From Polynucleobacter sp. (GTDB taxonomy: Bacteria > Pseudomonadota > Gammaproteobacteria > Burkholderiales > Burkholderiaceae_D): a stretch of 64,000 nucleotides of DNA. The position numbers and the translations under genes were made by a program. The notes under the pieces are model-generated. The model had not been told where the DNA came from, did not search any database, and worked only from the letters and a program-made list of their open reading frames with translations. The DNA lies in contig JAIPCX010000002.1 in NCBI GenBank assembly GCA_021737945.1, positions 62,001 to 126,000 on the forward strand, in the 5' to 3' direction. Below are positions 1 to 9,841 of this stretch, piece after piece; within the stretch, counting starts at the first letter, position 1; each line of letters begins with the position of its first letter.

Positions 1-308
1 ACTAATTTAAACGGCATTAATAGATAGAACCCTGCCCTGCCTTGATAAGGACGATTATCTAAATAAACCGGCCACGCAGAAATAAATTCGCCTTCAGCTA
101 TGACACGACGAAATTCTTCTGGGGTCTGTTCTGGCGTCAGCGCATTCGAGTTAACCGGTGCGAATTCAGCGCGCATCAACATTTGCTCCTGTAGAGCCAG
201 TTTTTGTTCTGCACGCCTAAGCTGCCAATTGCCGAGCGATATGCCAACGGCCACCACTAATGCAGCAGCCAAAAAAGGGACCCATCGGAAACGAAAGCTT
301 AGTCGCAT
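1..308 (-). CDS. SURF1 family cytochrome oxidase assembly protein (C-terminus truncated by window start)
   Basis: Minus-strand reading gives MRLSFRFRWVPFLAAALVVAVGISLGNWQLRRAEQKLALQEQM...GEFISAWPVYLDNRPYQGRAGFYLLMPFKLV, SURF1-like (N-terminal TM, xxNWQLRRAexK), next to the cox genes; open to window edge. Confidence 0.85.
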   Translation of the reverse strand, partial: MRLSFRFRWVPFLAAALVVAVGISLGNWQLRRAEQKLALQEQMLMRAEFAPVNSNALTPEQTPEEFRRVIAEGEFISAWPVYLDNRPYQGRAGFYLLMPFKL

Positions 309-390
309 TAGAATGTAGGTAAAAGTAAGGTACTAATTATCTACTGAAGTTGACCTCTGCGCTGCGGCGCTATTCAATGCGCCTACCCAT

Positions 391-594
391 ATGAAAATTC
401 TTGTTGCTCTCGGCTTTATCTTAATCATCGCCAGTCTGGGATCTGCACTTTTTTTTCTGATGCGCGACAAGGGAAAAAGTAATCGCACCGTGTACGCCCT
501 AGCTTTGCGAGTAGGATTTTCTATAGTGATGTTTTTACTATTACTGGTCGCTCATCGTTTAGGCTACATACAACCCACAGGCATCATGTATTAA
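391..594 (+). CDS. Twin transmembrane protein (DUF2909 family)
   Basis: 67 aa with two TM helices and central MRDKGKSNRTVYALALRVGFS; typical position between SURF1 and ctaE in betaproteobacteria. Confidence 0.75.
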   Translation: MKILVALGFILIIASLGSALFFLMRDKGKSNRTVYALALRVGFSIVMFLLLLVAHRLGYIQPTGIMY

Positions 595-611
595 AAGCAG
601 GTCGCACCAGT

Positions 612-642
612 AAAAAAGCCGCACCGAAGTGCGGCTTTTTTT
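612..642. terminator. Bidirectional rho-independent terminator
   Basis: AAAAAAGCCGCAC-CGAA-GTGCGGCTTTTTTT, 7-bp GC core with A/T tails on both sides, between convergent genes. Confidence 0.9.
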
Positions 643-654
643 ATGCCTTGTTTC

Positions 655-1515
655 TTACAGCCAGTACACCACAACGTACAAGCCGAGCCAGACCACGTCA
701 ACGAAGTGCCAGTACCACGCAGCACCTTCAAACGCAAAATGATGGTCCGCTGTGAAGTGGCCTTTCATCACACGGTACAAAACTACCGACAACATAATCG
801 CACCCATGGTCACGTGGAAGCCGTGAAAACCTGTCAGCATGAAAAAGGTTGATCCGTAAATACCCGATGTCAGTTTCAGATTGAGCTCAGTGTAGGCGTG
901 GTGATATTCATAAGCCTGAAAGCCCATAAAAATCGCACCCAGCAATATCGTGGCTGCGAGCCAGATAGCCGTCTTACTGCGGTCACCCACGCGCAATGCA
1001 TGATGAGAGATGGTTAATGTCACACCCGACGTCAGAAGTAATGCCGTGTTAATTGTTGGAACCAGAAACGGACCCATCGTTTCGAATTTTTCGATGGTGC
1101 CTGCAGGGCCCGTGTTACCCCAGTTAGCCGCAAAATCAGGCCATAAAAATTTATGATCAAGATCAGCTAGCCACGGCATCGAAATCGAACGCGCATAAAA
1201 CAGGGCACCAAAAAACGCACCGAAGAACATGACTTCAGAAAAAATAAACCAACTCATGCTCCAGCGATACGACGTATCGATGCGCGTGTTGTACAGGCCG
1301 CCTTCAGATTCGGCAATGGCATCACCAAACCAAAAATACAGCACGGTCAGCGCCGCCAAAATACCAATTAGGTTCAAAGGCTTGCCAAAGCTATAGCCAT
1401 TGACCCAGCCCGATGCGCCGGCCATCGTCACCAGCAGTGCGGTGCCCATCAGTACTGGCCATTTGGAAGGACCCGGTACGAAGTAATACGGCGCTTGGCC
1501 TTGTTGAGTGCTCAT
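655..1515 (-). CDS. ctaE: Cytochrome c oxidase subunit III
   Basis: 286 aa; multi-TM with WYWHFVDVVWLGLYVVVYW C-terminus and HGFHVTMGAIML motif. Confidence 0.95.
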   Translation of the reverse strand: MSTQQGQAPYYFVPGPSKWPVLMGTALLVTMAGASGWVNGYSFGKPLNLIGILAALTVLYFWFGDAIAESEGGLYNTRIDTSYRWSMSWFIFSEVMFFGAFFGALFYARSISMPWLADLDHKFLWPDFAANWGNTGPAGTIEKFETMGPFLVPTINTALLLTSGVTLTISHHALRVGDRSKTAIWLAATILLGAIFMGFQAYEYHHAYTELNLKLTSGIYGSTFFMLTGFHGFHVTMGAIMLSVVLYRVMKGHFTADHHFAFEGAAWYWHFVDVVWLGLYVVVYWL

Positions 1516-1583
1516 CGACTTCCCCTGATTACAGTGTTCAAAAAAATACTCTTGTTGCAGGAATGGCTTATTAATTTTTTAGC

Positions 1584-1799
1584 CTACTTTGCCACTACTA
1601 TTTTTACTAAGGTTAGCAGCGCGAATACAAACAATATCGCTGCAATGACACCCGCAATGATGACGTGCAGCGGATTCAATTTTTGCGTGTCTTCTTCAAA
1701 ACCACTTTTCTTGCGCACACCGAAGAATGACCACAGTACCGCTTTCACTGTCGCACCGAATGACATCTTGCGCTGCGTTGCTTGCTTCAAATCGTCCAC
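1584..1799 (-). CDS. DUF2970 domain-containing protein
   Basis: 71 aa, MDDLKQATQRKMSFGATVKAVLWSFFGVRKKSGFEED...HVIIAGVIAAILFVFALLTLVKIVV; cox operon position. Confidence 0.8.
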   Translation of the reverse strand: MDDLKQATQRKMSFGATVKAVLWSFFGVRKKSGFEEDTQKLNPLHVIIAGVIAAILFVFALLTLVKIVVAK

Positions 1800-1811
1800 T
1801 GCTATTGCCTC

Positions 1812-2378
1812 TCAGCTCGCCTTACCCTTGGCCCCAACCTCGAAGAAGGTATACGACAAAGTAATCGTCTTTACATTCTTCGGTAACGCGGGGTCAATAT
1901 AAAAACTGACCGGCATTTGCCTCAGCTCATTCGGAGCTAACGTTTGCTGCTTAAAGCAAAAACATTCCAGCTTGCGAAAATGCGCTGCAGCTTCTTGCGG
2001 GGCATAGCTCGGGATTGCCTGCGCTTCCATCGCTCTGCTTTGCGTGTTTACAACTTCGTACACCACCTGAGCCATCTCACCGGGGTGTACCTGAATACTG
2101 CTCACCATAGGCTTAAACCGCCATGGTCCGGTGGTATTCGCATCGAATTCCACCGTGATTGTTCTACTAGTATCTACCTGCGTATTGGCAGGCTTCACAT
2201 TCACAGTTTCCTGCACAGCGAGCACATTAATGCCTGTTAGCTCGCATATCTTTTTGTACAAAGGCACCAGCGAGTAACCAAAACCAAACATCAGTAGAAC
2301 CACGACTGCCAGCTTGCCCAACATACGCACATTGCGTCGTTGACGACGCTGTCCAGGCGCCTCTTCAGTTGCCGTCAT
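1812..2378 (-). CDS. ctaG: Cytochrome c oxidase assembly protein CtaG/Cox11
   Basis: 188 aa; single TM, KLECFCFKQQTLAPNELRQMPVSFYIDPALP motif (copper-binding CFCF). Confidence 0.95.
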   Translation of the reverse strand: MTATEEAPGQRRQRRNVRMLGKLAVVVLLMFGFGYSLVPLYKKICELTGINVLAVQETVNVKPANTQVDTSRTITVEFDANTTGPWRFKPMVSSIQVHPGEMAQVVYEVVNTQSRAMEAQAIPSYAPQEAAAHFRKLECFCFKQQTLAPNELRQMPVSFYIDPALPKNVKTITLSYTFFEVGAKGKAS

Positions 2379-2381
2379 AAA

Positions 2382-2507
2382 TCAACGCAGCAGCGAATGT
2401 TTGATAATCACGCCAATAAAAAAAACGACCGCTACGGATAACAGGATCAACGCTGTGCGCAAGTTGCGTGAATTACCTGAACTACTTGAATTACTCTGCT
2501 CAGACAT
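2382..2507 (-). CDS. Cytochrome oxidase small assembly protein (41 aa; not in the supplied ORF track)
   Basis: Reverse-strand translation MSEQSNSSSSGNSRNLRTALILLSVAVVFFIGVIIKHSLLR*; single TM, between ctaD and ctaG where this small protein is usual in betaproteobacteria. Confidence 0.75.
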   Translation of the reverse strand: MSEQSNSSSSGNSRNLRTALILLSVAVVFFIGVIIKHSLLR

Positions 2508-2572
2508 ATAAATCCTTGCGGCTAATACAACTCATAAGCGACACCGGCAGCACAGGCTGCCGGAATCGATAG

Positions 2573-4168
2573 TTACTTGAACGTCGGTGGTGTTTCGAAC
2601 GTATGGAATGGTGCAGGACTAGGTACAGTCCACTCCAAACCTTCAGCGCCATCCCATGGCTTGTCCGCCGCTTTCTCACCACCACGAATCGATGGCAACA
2701 CCACGAAGAACAAGAAGTACACCTGCGACAGACCAAATCCAAATGCGCCTATGGAAGCAATCATATTGAAGTCAGTGAACTGAGCAGCGTAATCAGCGTA
2801 ACGACGTGGCATACCTGCTAAGCCCAGGAAGTGCATAGGGAAGAAGGTCACATTAAAGGTCGCCAACGACGCCCAGAAATGGATCTTGCCGCGCGTTTCG
2901 TTGTACATGAAACCTGTCCACTTTGGACCCCAGTAATAGAAACCGGCGAACAGTGCAAACAAGGAACCTGCAACCAACACATAGTGGAAGTGAGCCACGA
3001 CGTAGTACGTATCTTGCAGCTGAATATCGACTGGAGTAATCGCGAGGATCAACCCTGTAAAACCGCCCATCGTGAAGACGAAAATAAAACCAACGGCCCA
3101 CAGCATCGGCGTTTCAAAGGTCATTGAACCTTGCCACATAGTCGCGATCCAGTTAAACACTTTCACGCCTGTTGGCACAGCAATCAGCATAGTTGCGTAC
3201 ATAAAGAACAGCTGACTTGTCACTGGCATACCCGTTGCAAACATGTGGTGCGCCCACACGATGAACGACAAAATCGCGATTGAGGATGTAGCGTAAACCA
3301 TCGATTCGTAACCAAACAGCGGCTTACGAGCGAACGCTGGAATGATCTGAGAAACGATGCCGAACGCCGGCAAAATCATGATGTACACCTCAGGGTGACC
3401 GAAGAACCAGAAAATATGCTGGTACATCACAGGGTCACCACCACCGGCGGCATTGAAGAACGAGGTACCGAAGTGACGATCTGTCAGCGTCATCGTGATC
3501 GCGCCAGCCAACACCGGCATTACCGCGATCAACAGATACGCAGTGATCAACCATGTCCACGCAAACATAGGCATCTTCATCAGCGTCATACCAGGAGCGC
3601 GCATATTCAAAATCGTCGTAACGATATTGATCGAACCCATGATAGAAGAAGCGCCCATGATGTGCATGGCGAAAATACCCATGTCCATGCCGATGCCCAT
3701 CTGCGTGCTCAACGGCGCATACAGAGTCCAGCCCGCTGCCGTCGCGCCGCCTGGCACCAAGAAAGAAGTCACCAACAAAATAGCTGCAGGTGGCAACAGC
3801 CAGAACGAAAAATTATTCATCCGAGCAAAGGCCATATCAGCTGCGCCGATCTGGAGTGGAATCATCCAGTTAGCAAAGCCAACGAAAGCCGGCATGATCG
3901 CGCCAAACACCATGATCAGGCCGTGCATGGTGGTCAACTGATTGAAAAACTCAGGCTGAAACAACTGCAGACCTGGCATAAACAACTCAGCACGAATGCC
4001 GAGGGCCAGCACACCGCCTGTTAGCAGCATGGCGAAAGAAAACCATAAATACAGCGTACCGATATCTTTGTGATTGGTAGCGTACAACCAGCGACGCCAT
4101 CCATGAGGATGATGATCGTCGTGCGCGTGATCGTCAGCGTGACCGTGGGCGTGATCCATTGTGCTCAT
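2573..4168 (-). CDS. ctaD: Cytochrome c oxidase subunit I
   Basis: 531 aa; [36 protein letters not shown] motifs; His-rich N-terminus. Confidence 0.97.
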   Translation of the reverse strand: MSTMDHAHGHADDHAHDDHHPHGWRRWLYATNHKDIGTLYLWFSFAMLLTGGVLALGIRAELFMPGLQLFQPEFFNQLTTMHGLIMVFGAIMPAFVGFANWMIPLQIGAADMAFARMNNFSFWLLPPAAILLVTSFLVPGGATAAGWTLYAPLSTQMGIGMDMGIFAMHIMGASSIMGSINIVTTILNMRAPGMTLMKMPMFAWTWLITAYLLIAVMPVLAGAITMTLTDRHFGTSFFNAAGGGDPVMYQHIFWFFGHPEVYIMILPAFGIVSQIIPAFARKPLFGYESMVYATSSIAILSFIVWAHHMFATGMPVTSQLFFMYATMLIAVPTGVKVFNWIATMWQGSMTFETPMLWAVGFIFVFTMGGFTGLILAITPVDIQLQDTYYVVAHFHYVLVAGSLFALFAGFYYWGPKWTGFMYNETRGKIHFWASLATFNVTFFPMHFLGLAGMPRRYADYAAQFTDFNMIASIGAFGFGLSQVYFLFFVVLPSIRGGEKAADKPWDGAEGLEWTVPSPAPFHTFETPPTFK

Positions 4169-4189
4169 CTGTTTCTCCTGATTTCTCGA

Positions 4190-5347
4190 TTACTTACGCG
4201 CAGCTAGCACTTCGGCCGGCTGAACAATATTGTCGGATGCTTTGTTATTCCAGCTATTCCGTGTGTAGGTAATAACAGCCGCAATCTCAGTGTCGGACAA
4301 AGTGGCTTTCCATGCAGGCATAGCATTTTTTCCGTTCAACATAATCGCGATCTGTCCGTCTTGCATACCATTGACAACTTGTGATCCGTCCAGTGCCGGG
4401 AAGGCACCTGGCACACCTTTACCAGTGGCCTGATGGCACGCAACGCAATTCGCTGCGTACACTTTTTCACCGCGCGCGGCTAAATCAGCCACTGCCCAGG
4501 TCTTATTCGGATCGTCTGCGCTGGAAGCCATAGCTGTCTTTTGCTGAACTACCCATGTTGCATAGTCTTGCTCGCTTACCACCTTAACAACGATAGGCAT
4601 GAATGCATGCTCTTTGCCACACAACTCATAGCAATTACCGCGATAGGTGCCGATTTTTTCTGCTTTAAACCAGGTGTCACGCACAAAACCAGGGATCGCA
4701 TCTTGTTTCACGCCAAATGCCGGCACGCCCCAAGCGTGAATCACATCATTGGCAGTGGTGACTATACGGATTTTTTTGTTGACCGGAACAACTAGAGGAT
4801 GATCGACTTCCAGCAAATAATTCTCGCCTTTGGCCACTTCACCGCGAACCTGCTCACGAGGAGTCGCAAGCGCAGAAAGAAATGCAACCCCTTCACCTTC
4901 ACCTTTAAGGTAATCGTAGCCCCACTTCCACTGCATGCCAGTCGCTTTGATCGTGATGTCAGCGTTGGATGTGTCCTTCATTGCCACCACAGTTTTTGTC
5001 GCTGGCAAGGCCATCAAAATAACAATAATGAACGGCACCACTGTCCAAGCAATCTCTACCGTCGTACTTTCGTGGAAATTAGCCGCCTTGTGACCAACAG
5101 ATTTGCGGTGCTTAAGAATGGAATAAAACATCACTCCAAACACAGCAACAAAAATCACTCCGCAAATAACCATCATCCAAACATGAAGCTCATAGATGTC
5201 GGCTGCAATAGCAGTGACCGGTGATTGGAAATTCAGCTGATGCACTGCCGGCCCACCAGTCATGTCGTTCACTGCCAACGAGGAACCAGACATCAAAAGT
5301 CCAGTAGCCATTAATAACGAGGAGAGTAGGTGCTTCGCGTGTTTCAT
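4190..5347 (-). CDS. ctaC: Cytochrome c oxidase subunit II with C-terminal cytochrome c domain
   Basis: 385 aa; signal/TM N-terminus, CuA motif GNCYELCGKEHAFM, fused CVACH haem c motif. Confidence 0.96.
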   Translation of the reverse strand: MKHAKHLLSSLLMATGLLMSGSSLAVNDMTGGPAVHQLNFQSPVTAIAADIYELHVWMMVICGVIFVAVFGVMFYSILKHRKSVGHKAANFHESTTVEIAWTVVPFIIVILMALPATKTVVAMKDTSNADITIKATGMQWKWGYDYLKGEGEGVAFLSALATPREQVRGEVAKGENYLLEVDHPLVVPVNKKIRIVTTANDVIHAWGVPAFGVKQDAIPGFVRDTWFKAEKIGTYRGNCYELCGKEHAFMPIVVKVVSEQDYATWVVQQKTAMASSADDPNKTWAVADLAARGEKVYAANCVACHQATGKGVPGAFPALDGSQVVNGMQDGQIAIMLNGKNAMPAWKATLSDTEIAAVITYTRNSWNNKASDNIVQPAEVLAARK

Positions 5348-5391
5348 AAGGTCCTCAAAAGCCTGATTGAAATTCTGTTTTGTAAATTAGT

Positions 5392-5853
5392 TCAAACTGC
5401 TGCGGTGGCGGATCGGTAATCCATCAACCCACTGCGTAATTCTTGTGCAAACTGATGTCGCTTGCGCTCGGTCAAAAATCGACCCACTTCAATCCGATCA
5501 CCATTCGCTTCTAATGCAATCAAACGATGTCGCAGAGCCGGTATCTCGATTCGGGTTCGCCGCGGATCCATGCGAACTTGGTGAACGCGTTCCGCTTCAA
5601 CCAATTCGACCACTAATCCATCATCACCGAGAACGACGGACTCTTTGTCTCCCGCATGACGGCCGAAATACACAAATGCACAACCCACCGCCAACATCTC
5701 CAGCACTGCAAACAACATAATTACCCAAGCGCCGTAGACCATAAAATACAACGCAACCAGAAATGATGCTGAACACAAGGCCAAATACGCTTTGAACAGC
5801 TGCTTCGGAGCAATCGAGCAATTTTTCTTAGAAATCCACTCTCGCGTAGGCAT
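5392..5853 (-). CDS. DUF2244 domain-containing membrane protein
   Basis: ORF 5392..5937; internal Met at 5853 (MPTREWISKKNCSIAPKQLF) is the more likely start; two TM then beta-rich tail; adjacent to ctaC as in relatives. Confidence 0.75.
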   Translation of the reverse strand: MPTREWISKKNCSIAPKQLFKAYLALCSASFLVALYFMVYGAWVIMLFAVLEMLAVGCAFVYFGRHAGDKESVVLGDDGLVVELVEAERVHQVRMDPRRTRIEIPALRHRLIALEANGDRIEVGRFLTERKRHQFAQELRSGLMDYRSATAAV

Positions 5854-5993
5854 GTCAGTGCACCAGACCAGTAAATACTTGCAATAAGGGACAAATAAAG
5901 CCCGAGGAGTATAAGGCAAAAGCATAAATGCAGCCAAGTAATATACCCAGCATTTAAAGCCTCAACTCTTTAGTCTTCTTTCAAACTGTCGGT

Positions 5994-6923
5994 TTAAATC
6001 TTCCTATCTTTGAATTCAATGATGAACTCTCCGGCTCGAGTCTTTTTGGGCCTTGGTAAAAACGCATGGCCGTAAATCACTTCAACCGTAAGTGAAATTT
6101 GCTCATCTGAGCTCTTTTGCTGATTTAGCGCGTTACTCAAGGCATTCCAGCGCTGTCGCCCAAACAATCCATTTGGGCGCTCTGGCATTGGATTCCCGCC
6201 GAAAGCTCTCACATCGGAAAGTAATTTATCGGCTGATGAATAGGTGATATTCAGCTTTTCCATATCCATGACCGGATCTGCGAAGCCAGCCTCAACCAAC
6301 ATGTCGCCATAGTCATGCAAATCAACAAATGGCAACACCGGCGGGCGAATACTCAGGCTGGAATACGCCTCTTTCAGCTGCAAAAATGTATCTGGCCCGA
6401 AAGCACTGAACATCAGCAAACCGTCGACGCGCATCACGCGCGCCCATTCCCTAATGACTTTATGCGGCTGGGGATGCCAGTGCAACGCCAGATTCGACCA
6501 CAACAAATTCGCGCTAGCCGCCGCCAAAGGTAGCTCACTGAATTCGGCGCAGGTCAAAGCGATGGGCGAGCGCTGAAAAGCATTTAATTTCCAGCGACTA
6601 AGTAACTTGCGCATCAGTGAATACGATTGCACGCTGCGATCACGCGCTGTCTGCAGCATGTTGGGTGAAATATCGATACCCAGCAGATCCGCCGCGGGGA
6701 AAGCCTGCGCCAGCGCCATCAAATCATCGCCTTCACCGCAGCCTGCATCGAGCACACGCTCGGGTTGAATTTTTATCAGCGATAGCCGCTCAAACATGCG
6801 GCCGGAAATTTCTCTGCGAAGAAATTGCGATGGCTCGCAACGCAGCGGCTGTGCAAAAAGCCGCTGCACGCGCGCCACAGAAATCGGTGCACTGAATTGA
6901 TTGTCGCGAGATTTATCCGGCAT
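5994..6923 (-). CDS. SAM-dependent methyltransferase, BioC-like (malonyl-ACP O-methyltransferase family)
   Basis: VLDAGCGEGDDLMALAQAFPAADLLGIDISPNML SAM motif; ANLLWSNLALHWHPQPHKVIREWARVMRVDGLLMFSAFGPDT; start chosen at MPDKSRDNQ, divergent from comF. Confidence 0.75.
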   Translation of the reverse strand: MPDKSRDNQFSAPISVARVQRLFAQPLRCEPSQFLRREISGRMFERLSLIKIQPERVLDAGCGEGDDLMALAQAFPAADLLGIDISPNMLQTARDRSVQSYSLMRKLLSRWKLNAFQRSPIALTCAEFSELPLAAASANLLWSNLALHWHPQPHKVIREWARVMRVDGLLMFSAFGPDTFLQLKEAYSSLSIRPPVLPFVDLHDYGDMLVEAGFADPVMDMEKLNITYSSADKLLSDVRAFGGNPMPERPNGLFGRQRWNALSNALNQQKSSDEQISLTVEVIYGHAFLPRPKKTRAGEFIIEFKDRKI

Positions 6924-7020
6924 GGAATGCATCAAAGTAAAAACATCAGATGCGAAAGAAGTAAGGTGCCAGTGTACCGCAGGGCCTATTTCTTCACAGA
7001 CCCCATCGTCAACATCAATT

Positions 7021-7764
7021 ATGCAAATGACTAAAGCTTCGCCGAACTCGATACTGCGCCTGCGACAACTCGCACTTCGAATGCTGGATGAACTTATGCC
7101 TAGCGCCTGCACTTTATGCGGCGGTAAAAGCCACGATGCAATTTGCCCTCGCTGCTGTAAGCAATACGCTAACAGCTACGCTGCACGCTGCACTTGTTGT
7201 GCGATTCGATTACCCGAATGTAGCCAATCTACGGAGTGCGGTAGCTGCTTAGCCCGCCCCCCGGCATTTGATTTAACCTTCGCAGCTAGCGACTATGCGC
7301 CACCGATAGATCAGTCACTGCAGGCTTTAAAATTCCACGCGAAATTACCACTGGCTAAAGCATTCGGTCGTCTCTTGAGCGAGCTACCTGTACCACGCCA
7401 CACCGCTGATCTCATCATCGCCGTACCGCTTTCGCTAGACCGATTGGCTGAGCGTGGATTCAATCAGTCGCTTGAAATTGCACGCGCCTTAGCGCAGCAC
7501 TGGAAACTGCCGCTGGCGACTAATGTTTGTCTGCGTGTTAAACATACTCAAACACAGGCCTCCCTACCTGTGCATCAAAGGCGGGTTAACATGCGCAACG
7601 CATTCGCAGTACAAAACAGTCAACTCATTGTCGGCAAGCGTATCCTGCTTGTTGATGATGTGATGACCACTGGTCATACACTAAATGAATTAGCTGATTG
7701 CCTCAAACGTCACGGCGCCGCACACGTGACGAATTTTGTCGTTGCACGAACACCCATACGTTGA
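7021..7764 (+). CDS. comF: ComF family protein / phosphoribosyltransferase
   Basis: Zn-finger cysteines CTLCGGKSHDAICPRCC...CTCCAIRLP and PRTase motif ILLVDDVMTTGHTLNELADCL; ORF 6901..7764 with likely start at 7021. Confidence 0.88.
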   Translation: MQMTKASPNSILRLRQLALRMLDELMPSACTLCGGKSHDAICPRCCKQYANSYAARCTCCAIRLPECSQSTECGSCLARPPAFDLTFAASDYAPPIDQSLQALKFHAKLPLAKAFGRLLSELPVPRHTADLIIAVPLSLDRLAERGFNQSLEIARALAQHWKLPLATNVCLRVKHTQTQASLPVHQRRVNMRNAFAVQNSQLIVGKRILLVDDVMTTGHTLNELADCLKRHGAAHVTNFVVARTPIR

Positions 7765-7785
7765 GTTTTTTTAGCGGAGAACACT

Positions 7786-8256
7786 GTGTTTCATGTCGTA
7801 TTAGTTGAACCGGAAATCCCTCCCAACACCGGCAACATCATTCGCTTGTGCGCCAACACAGGAACGGTACTACACCTAATCGAACCCTTAGGCTTTCCTT
7901 TGGACGATGCAAAAATGCGCCGCGCCGGTTTGGATTATCACGAGTACGCTGACATGCAAGTCCACGCAAATTGGTCCGCTTTTATGGCAGCCACCCAACC
8001 GGATCCCTTGCGCATTTTTATTCTGACTACCCACGGCTCAGCGCTCTTTTCTAGCACCCACTTTCAACCTGGTGATGTGTTTGTTTTTGGCTCTGAAACG
8101 CGCGGCCTGAATCCAGAATTACGCGACTCCTTCCCCTCTGCGCAACGCATACGATTACCCATGCGACCTGATAATCGCAGCCTTAATCTCTCCAATTCGG
8201 TTGCTATCACGGTCTATGAAGCGTGGCGCCAAAATGATTTCGCGGGTGGTGGCTGA
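7786..8256 (+). CDS. trmL: tRNA (cytidine(34)-2'-O)-methyltransferase
   Basis: 156 aa SPOUT MTase: PEIPPNTGNIIRLCANTG, FGSETRGL, IRLPMRPDNRSLNLSNSVAITVYEAWRQ. Confidence 0.95.
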   Translation: MFHVVLVEPEIPPNTGNIIRLCANTGTVLHLIEPLGFPLDDAKMRRAGLDYHEYADMQVHANWSAFMAATQPDPLRIFILTTHGSALFSSTHFQPGDVFVFGSETRGLNPELRDSFPSAQRIRLPMRPDNRSLNLSNSVAITVYEAWRQNDFAGGG

Positions 8257-8329
8257 ATTAACCTCGAACCTAAATGCCAGCAGACTTATAATTTTGCTTT
8301 CCCAACGCTACTCACACTAGGAATTCACC

Positions 8330-8821
8330 ATGCTTAAACACGTCGTTGTAGGATTTTTTTCTCTGCTGTTGATAGCCAGTACTCAAGCCCAAGTTGTCAA
8401 GGCAGGTGATCTCGTGATTGAACATGCGCATGCTCGCGCCACCAAGGGCAACATGCCCAACAGTGCGTCCTTTCTGCAGATCGCCAACAAAGGTAAAGCA
8501 GATGATGCTTTATTGTCGGCGAGTGCAGCGATCGCTGAGCGTGTTGAGCTTCATACGATGAGCATGGAAGGCGATGTGATGAAGATGCGTGCGGTCGACA
8601 GCGTCGATTTAAAAGCAGAAAACACGATTAGCATGAAACCTGGTCAAGGCCCTCACGTGATGCTATTTGGACTGAAAAAACCCTTAAAGGCGGGCGACAA
8701 ATTTCCGCTGACGCTGAATTTTCGTAAAGCGGGTGCTGTTGAAGTGTCAGTCGACGTGATGGACATTGCCGCTCACGGCAAGCATGGCTCTGGCCATGGT
8801 CACGAAGAACACAAACACTAA
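8330..8821 (+). CDS. Copper chaperone PCu(A)C
   Basis: Signal peptide, VIEHAHARATKGNMPNSASFLQIAN, VELHTMSMEGDVMKMRAV, LMFGLKKPLKAG-type motif; His-rich tail. Confidence 0.9.
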   Translation: MLKHVVVGFFSLLLIASTQAQVVKAGDLVIEHAHARATKGNMPNSASFLQIANKGKADDALLSASAAIAERVELHTMSMEGDVMKMRAVDSVDLKAENTISMKPGQGPHVMLFGLKKPLKAGDKFPLTLNFRKAGAVEVSVDVMDIAAHGKHGSGHGHEEHKH

Positions 8822-8825
8822 GCAA

Positions 8826-9680
8826 TTAGATCGCTGGGCTGGCTTGCGGTACCAGCCTAGCATTAGCCTCTTTTCGGTAGCGATTCAAATCCTGAACCGA
8901 CTCAAACGAGCGCTCAAACAACAGTGACAGATTGTGCAGTATGCGATCGATCACTTTCTTTTCCCACTCGCCATCAAACTGTATTTGCTTATCAAGCCAT
9001 CCCTCTAACCAATCAGGATCCGGCAATCGACTCTGTATCGTATCGTTAGGATACAGCGCTTGATTCACATGCAAATTCGTGGGATGCAGGGGCTTATCAG
9101 TACGACGCGCAGACGCCATCAATACGCCAATTTTAGAAAACGCCGCACGTGCGCTATCGCCTGATTCTTGCAGCGCTTTTTTCATGTAGCGCAGATAAGC
9201 GCCACCATGACGCGCCTCATCTTGGCTAATGATTTTGTAAATTTGTTTAATGACGGGCTCGGTGTGCCAATCCGCTGCGCAGCGATACCAGTGATTCAAT
9301 CGCACTTCGCCACAAAAATGCAGCATCAGCGTCTCTAATGGGGGGGCTGGGTCAAATTCAAAACGCACGTTGTGTAATTCTTCTTCGGTCGGGACCAACT
9401 CAGGACGAAAACGTCGCAAGTACTCCATCAATACCAATGAATGTTTTTGCTCTTCGAAAAACCAAACGGACATGAACGCGGAAAAATCACTGTCATGTCG
9501 GTTATCGCGTAAAAACATTTCGGTAGCTGGCAAGGCCGCCCACTCGGTGATTGCATTCATCCGTATGGTTTGTGCCTGATCATCCGATAATTGACTGGCA
9601 TCGAACTGATCCCATGGAATATCTTTTTCCATGTTCCAGCGTACTTGTTCCAGCGAGCGAAAGAGTTCGGGATACAGCAT
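8826..9680 (-). CDS. Ferritin-like / acyl-ACP desaturase-superfamily diiron protein
   Basis: 284 aa with paired diiron motifs FFEEQKH and QDEARH (compare EENRH/DEKRH of acyl-ACP desaturases). Confidence 0.7.
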   Translation of the reverse strand: MLYPELFRSLEQVRWNMEKDIPWDQFDASQLSDDQAQTIRMNAITEWAALPATEMFLRDNRHDSDFSAFMSVWFFEEQKHSLVLMEYLRRFRPELVPTEEELHNVRFEFDPAPPLETLMLHFCGEVRLNHWYRCAADWHTEPVIKQIYKIISQDEARHGGAYLRYMKKALQESGDSARAAFSKIGVLMASARRTDKPLHPTNLHVNQALYPNDTIQSRLPDPDWLEGWLDKQIQFDGEWEKKVIDRILHNLSLLFERSFESVQDLNRYRKEANARLVPQASPAI

Positions 9681-9841
9681 AGGTGATGGCCAGATTTGTT
9701 GAATGTAAGAATTTTACCAACAAAGAGTGACAGTACGATTGCGAATATGGCTTAAAAATATTGAGCAATCAAGTAAGCAAGCACTGACTTTGATGATAAA
9801 TGACTATTTTGATAATGATCTTTGCGCAAAACAGCATGGGG

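Noticed and set aside
1495-1902. 135-aa + strand ORF overlapping DUF2970 and ctaG
   Set aside because: Antisense to two well-supported minus-strand genes.
3395-4024. 209-aa + strand ORF (and 148-aa 3495..3941) inside the ctaD region
   Set aside because: Entirely antisense to ctaD, with low-complexity His/Arg-rich composition typical of a shadow frame; no RBS or family resemblance.
4083-4168. His-rich N-terminus of CtaD ([23 protein letters not shown]) as a novel metal-binding extension
   Set aside because: His-rich CtaD N-termini are, to my knowledge, common in betaproteobacteria, so not unusual.
8836-8857. GGCTGG-cttgcggta-CCAGCC inverted repeat at the pcuC/ferritin-like convergent junction as terminator
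   Set aside because: Lies within the coding end of the minus-strand gene with a long loop and no U-tract; not supportable.
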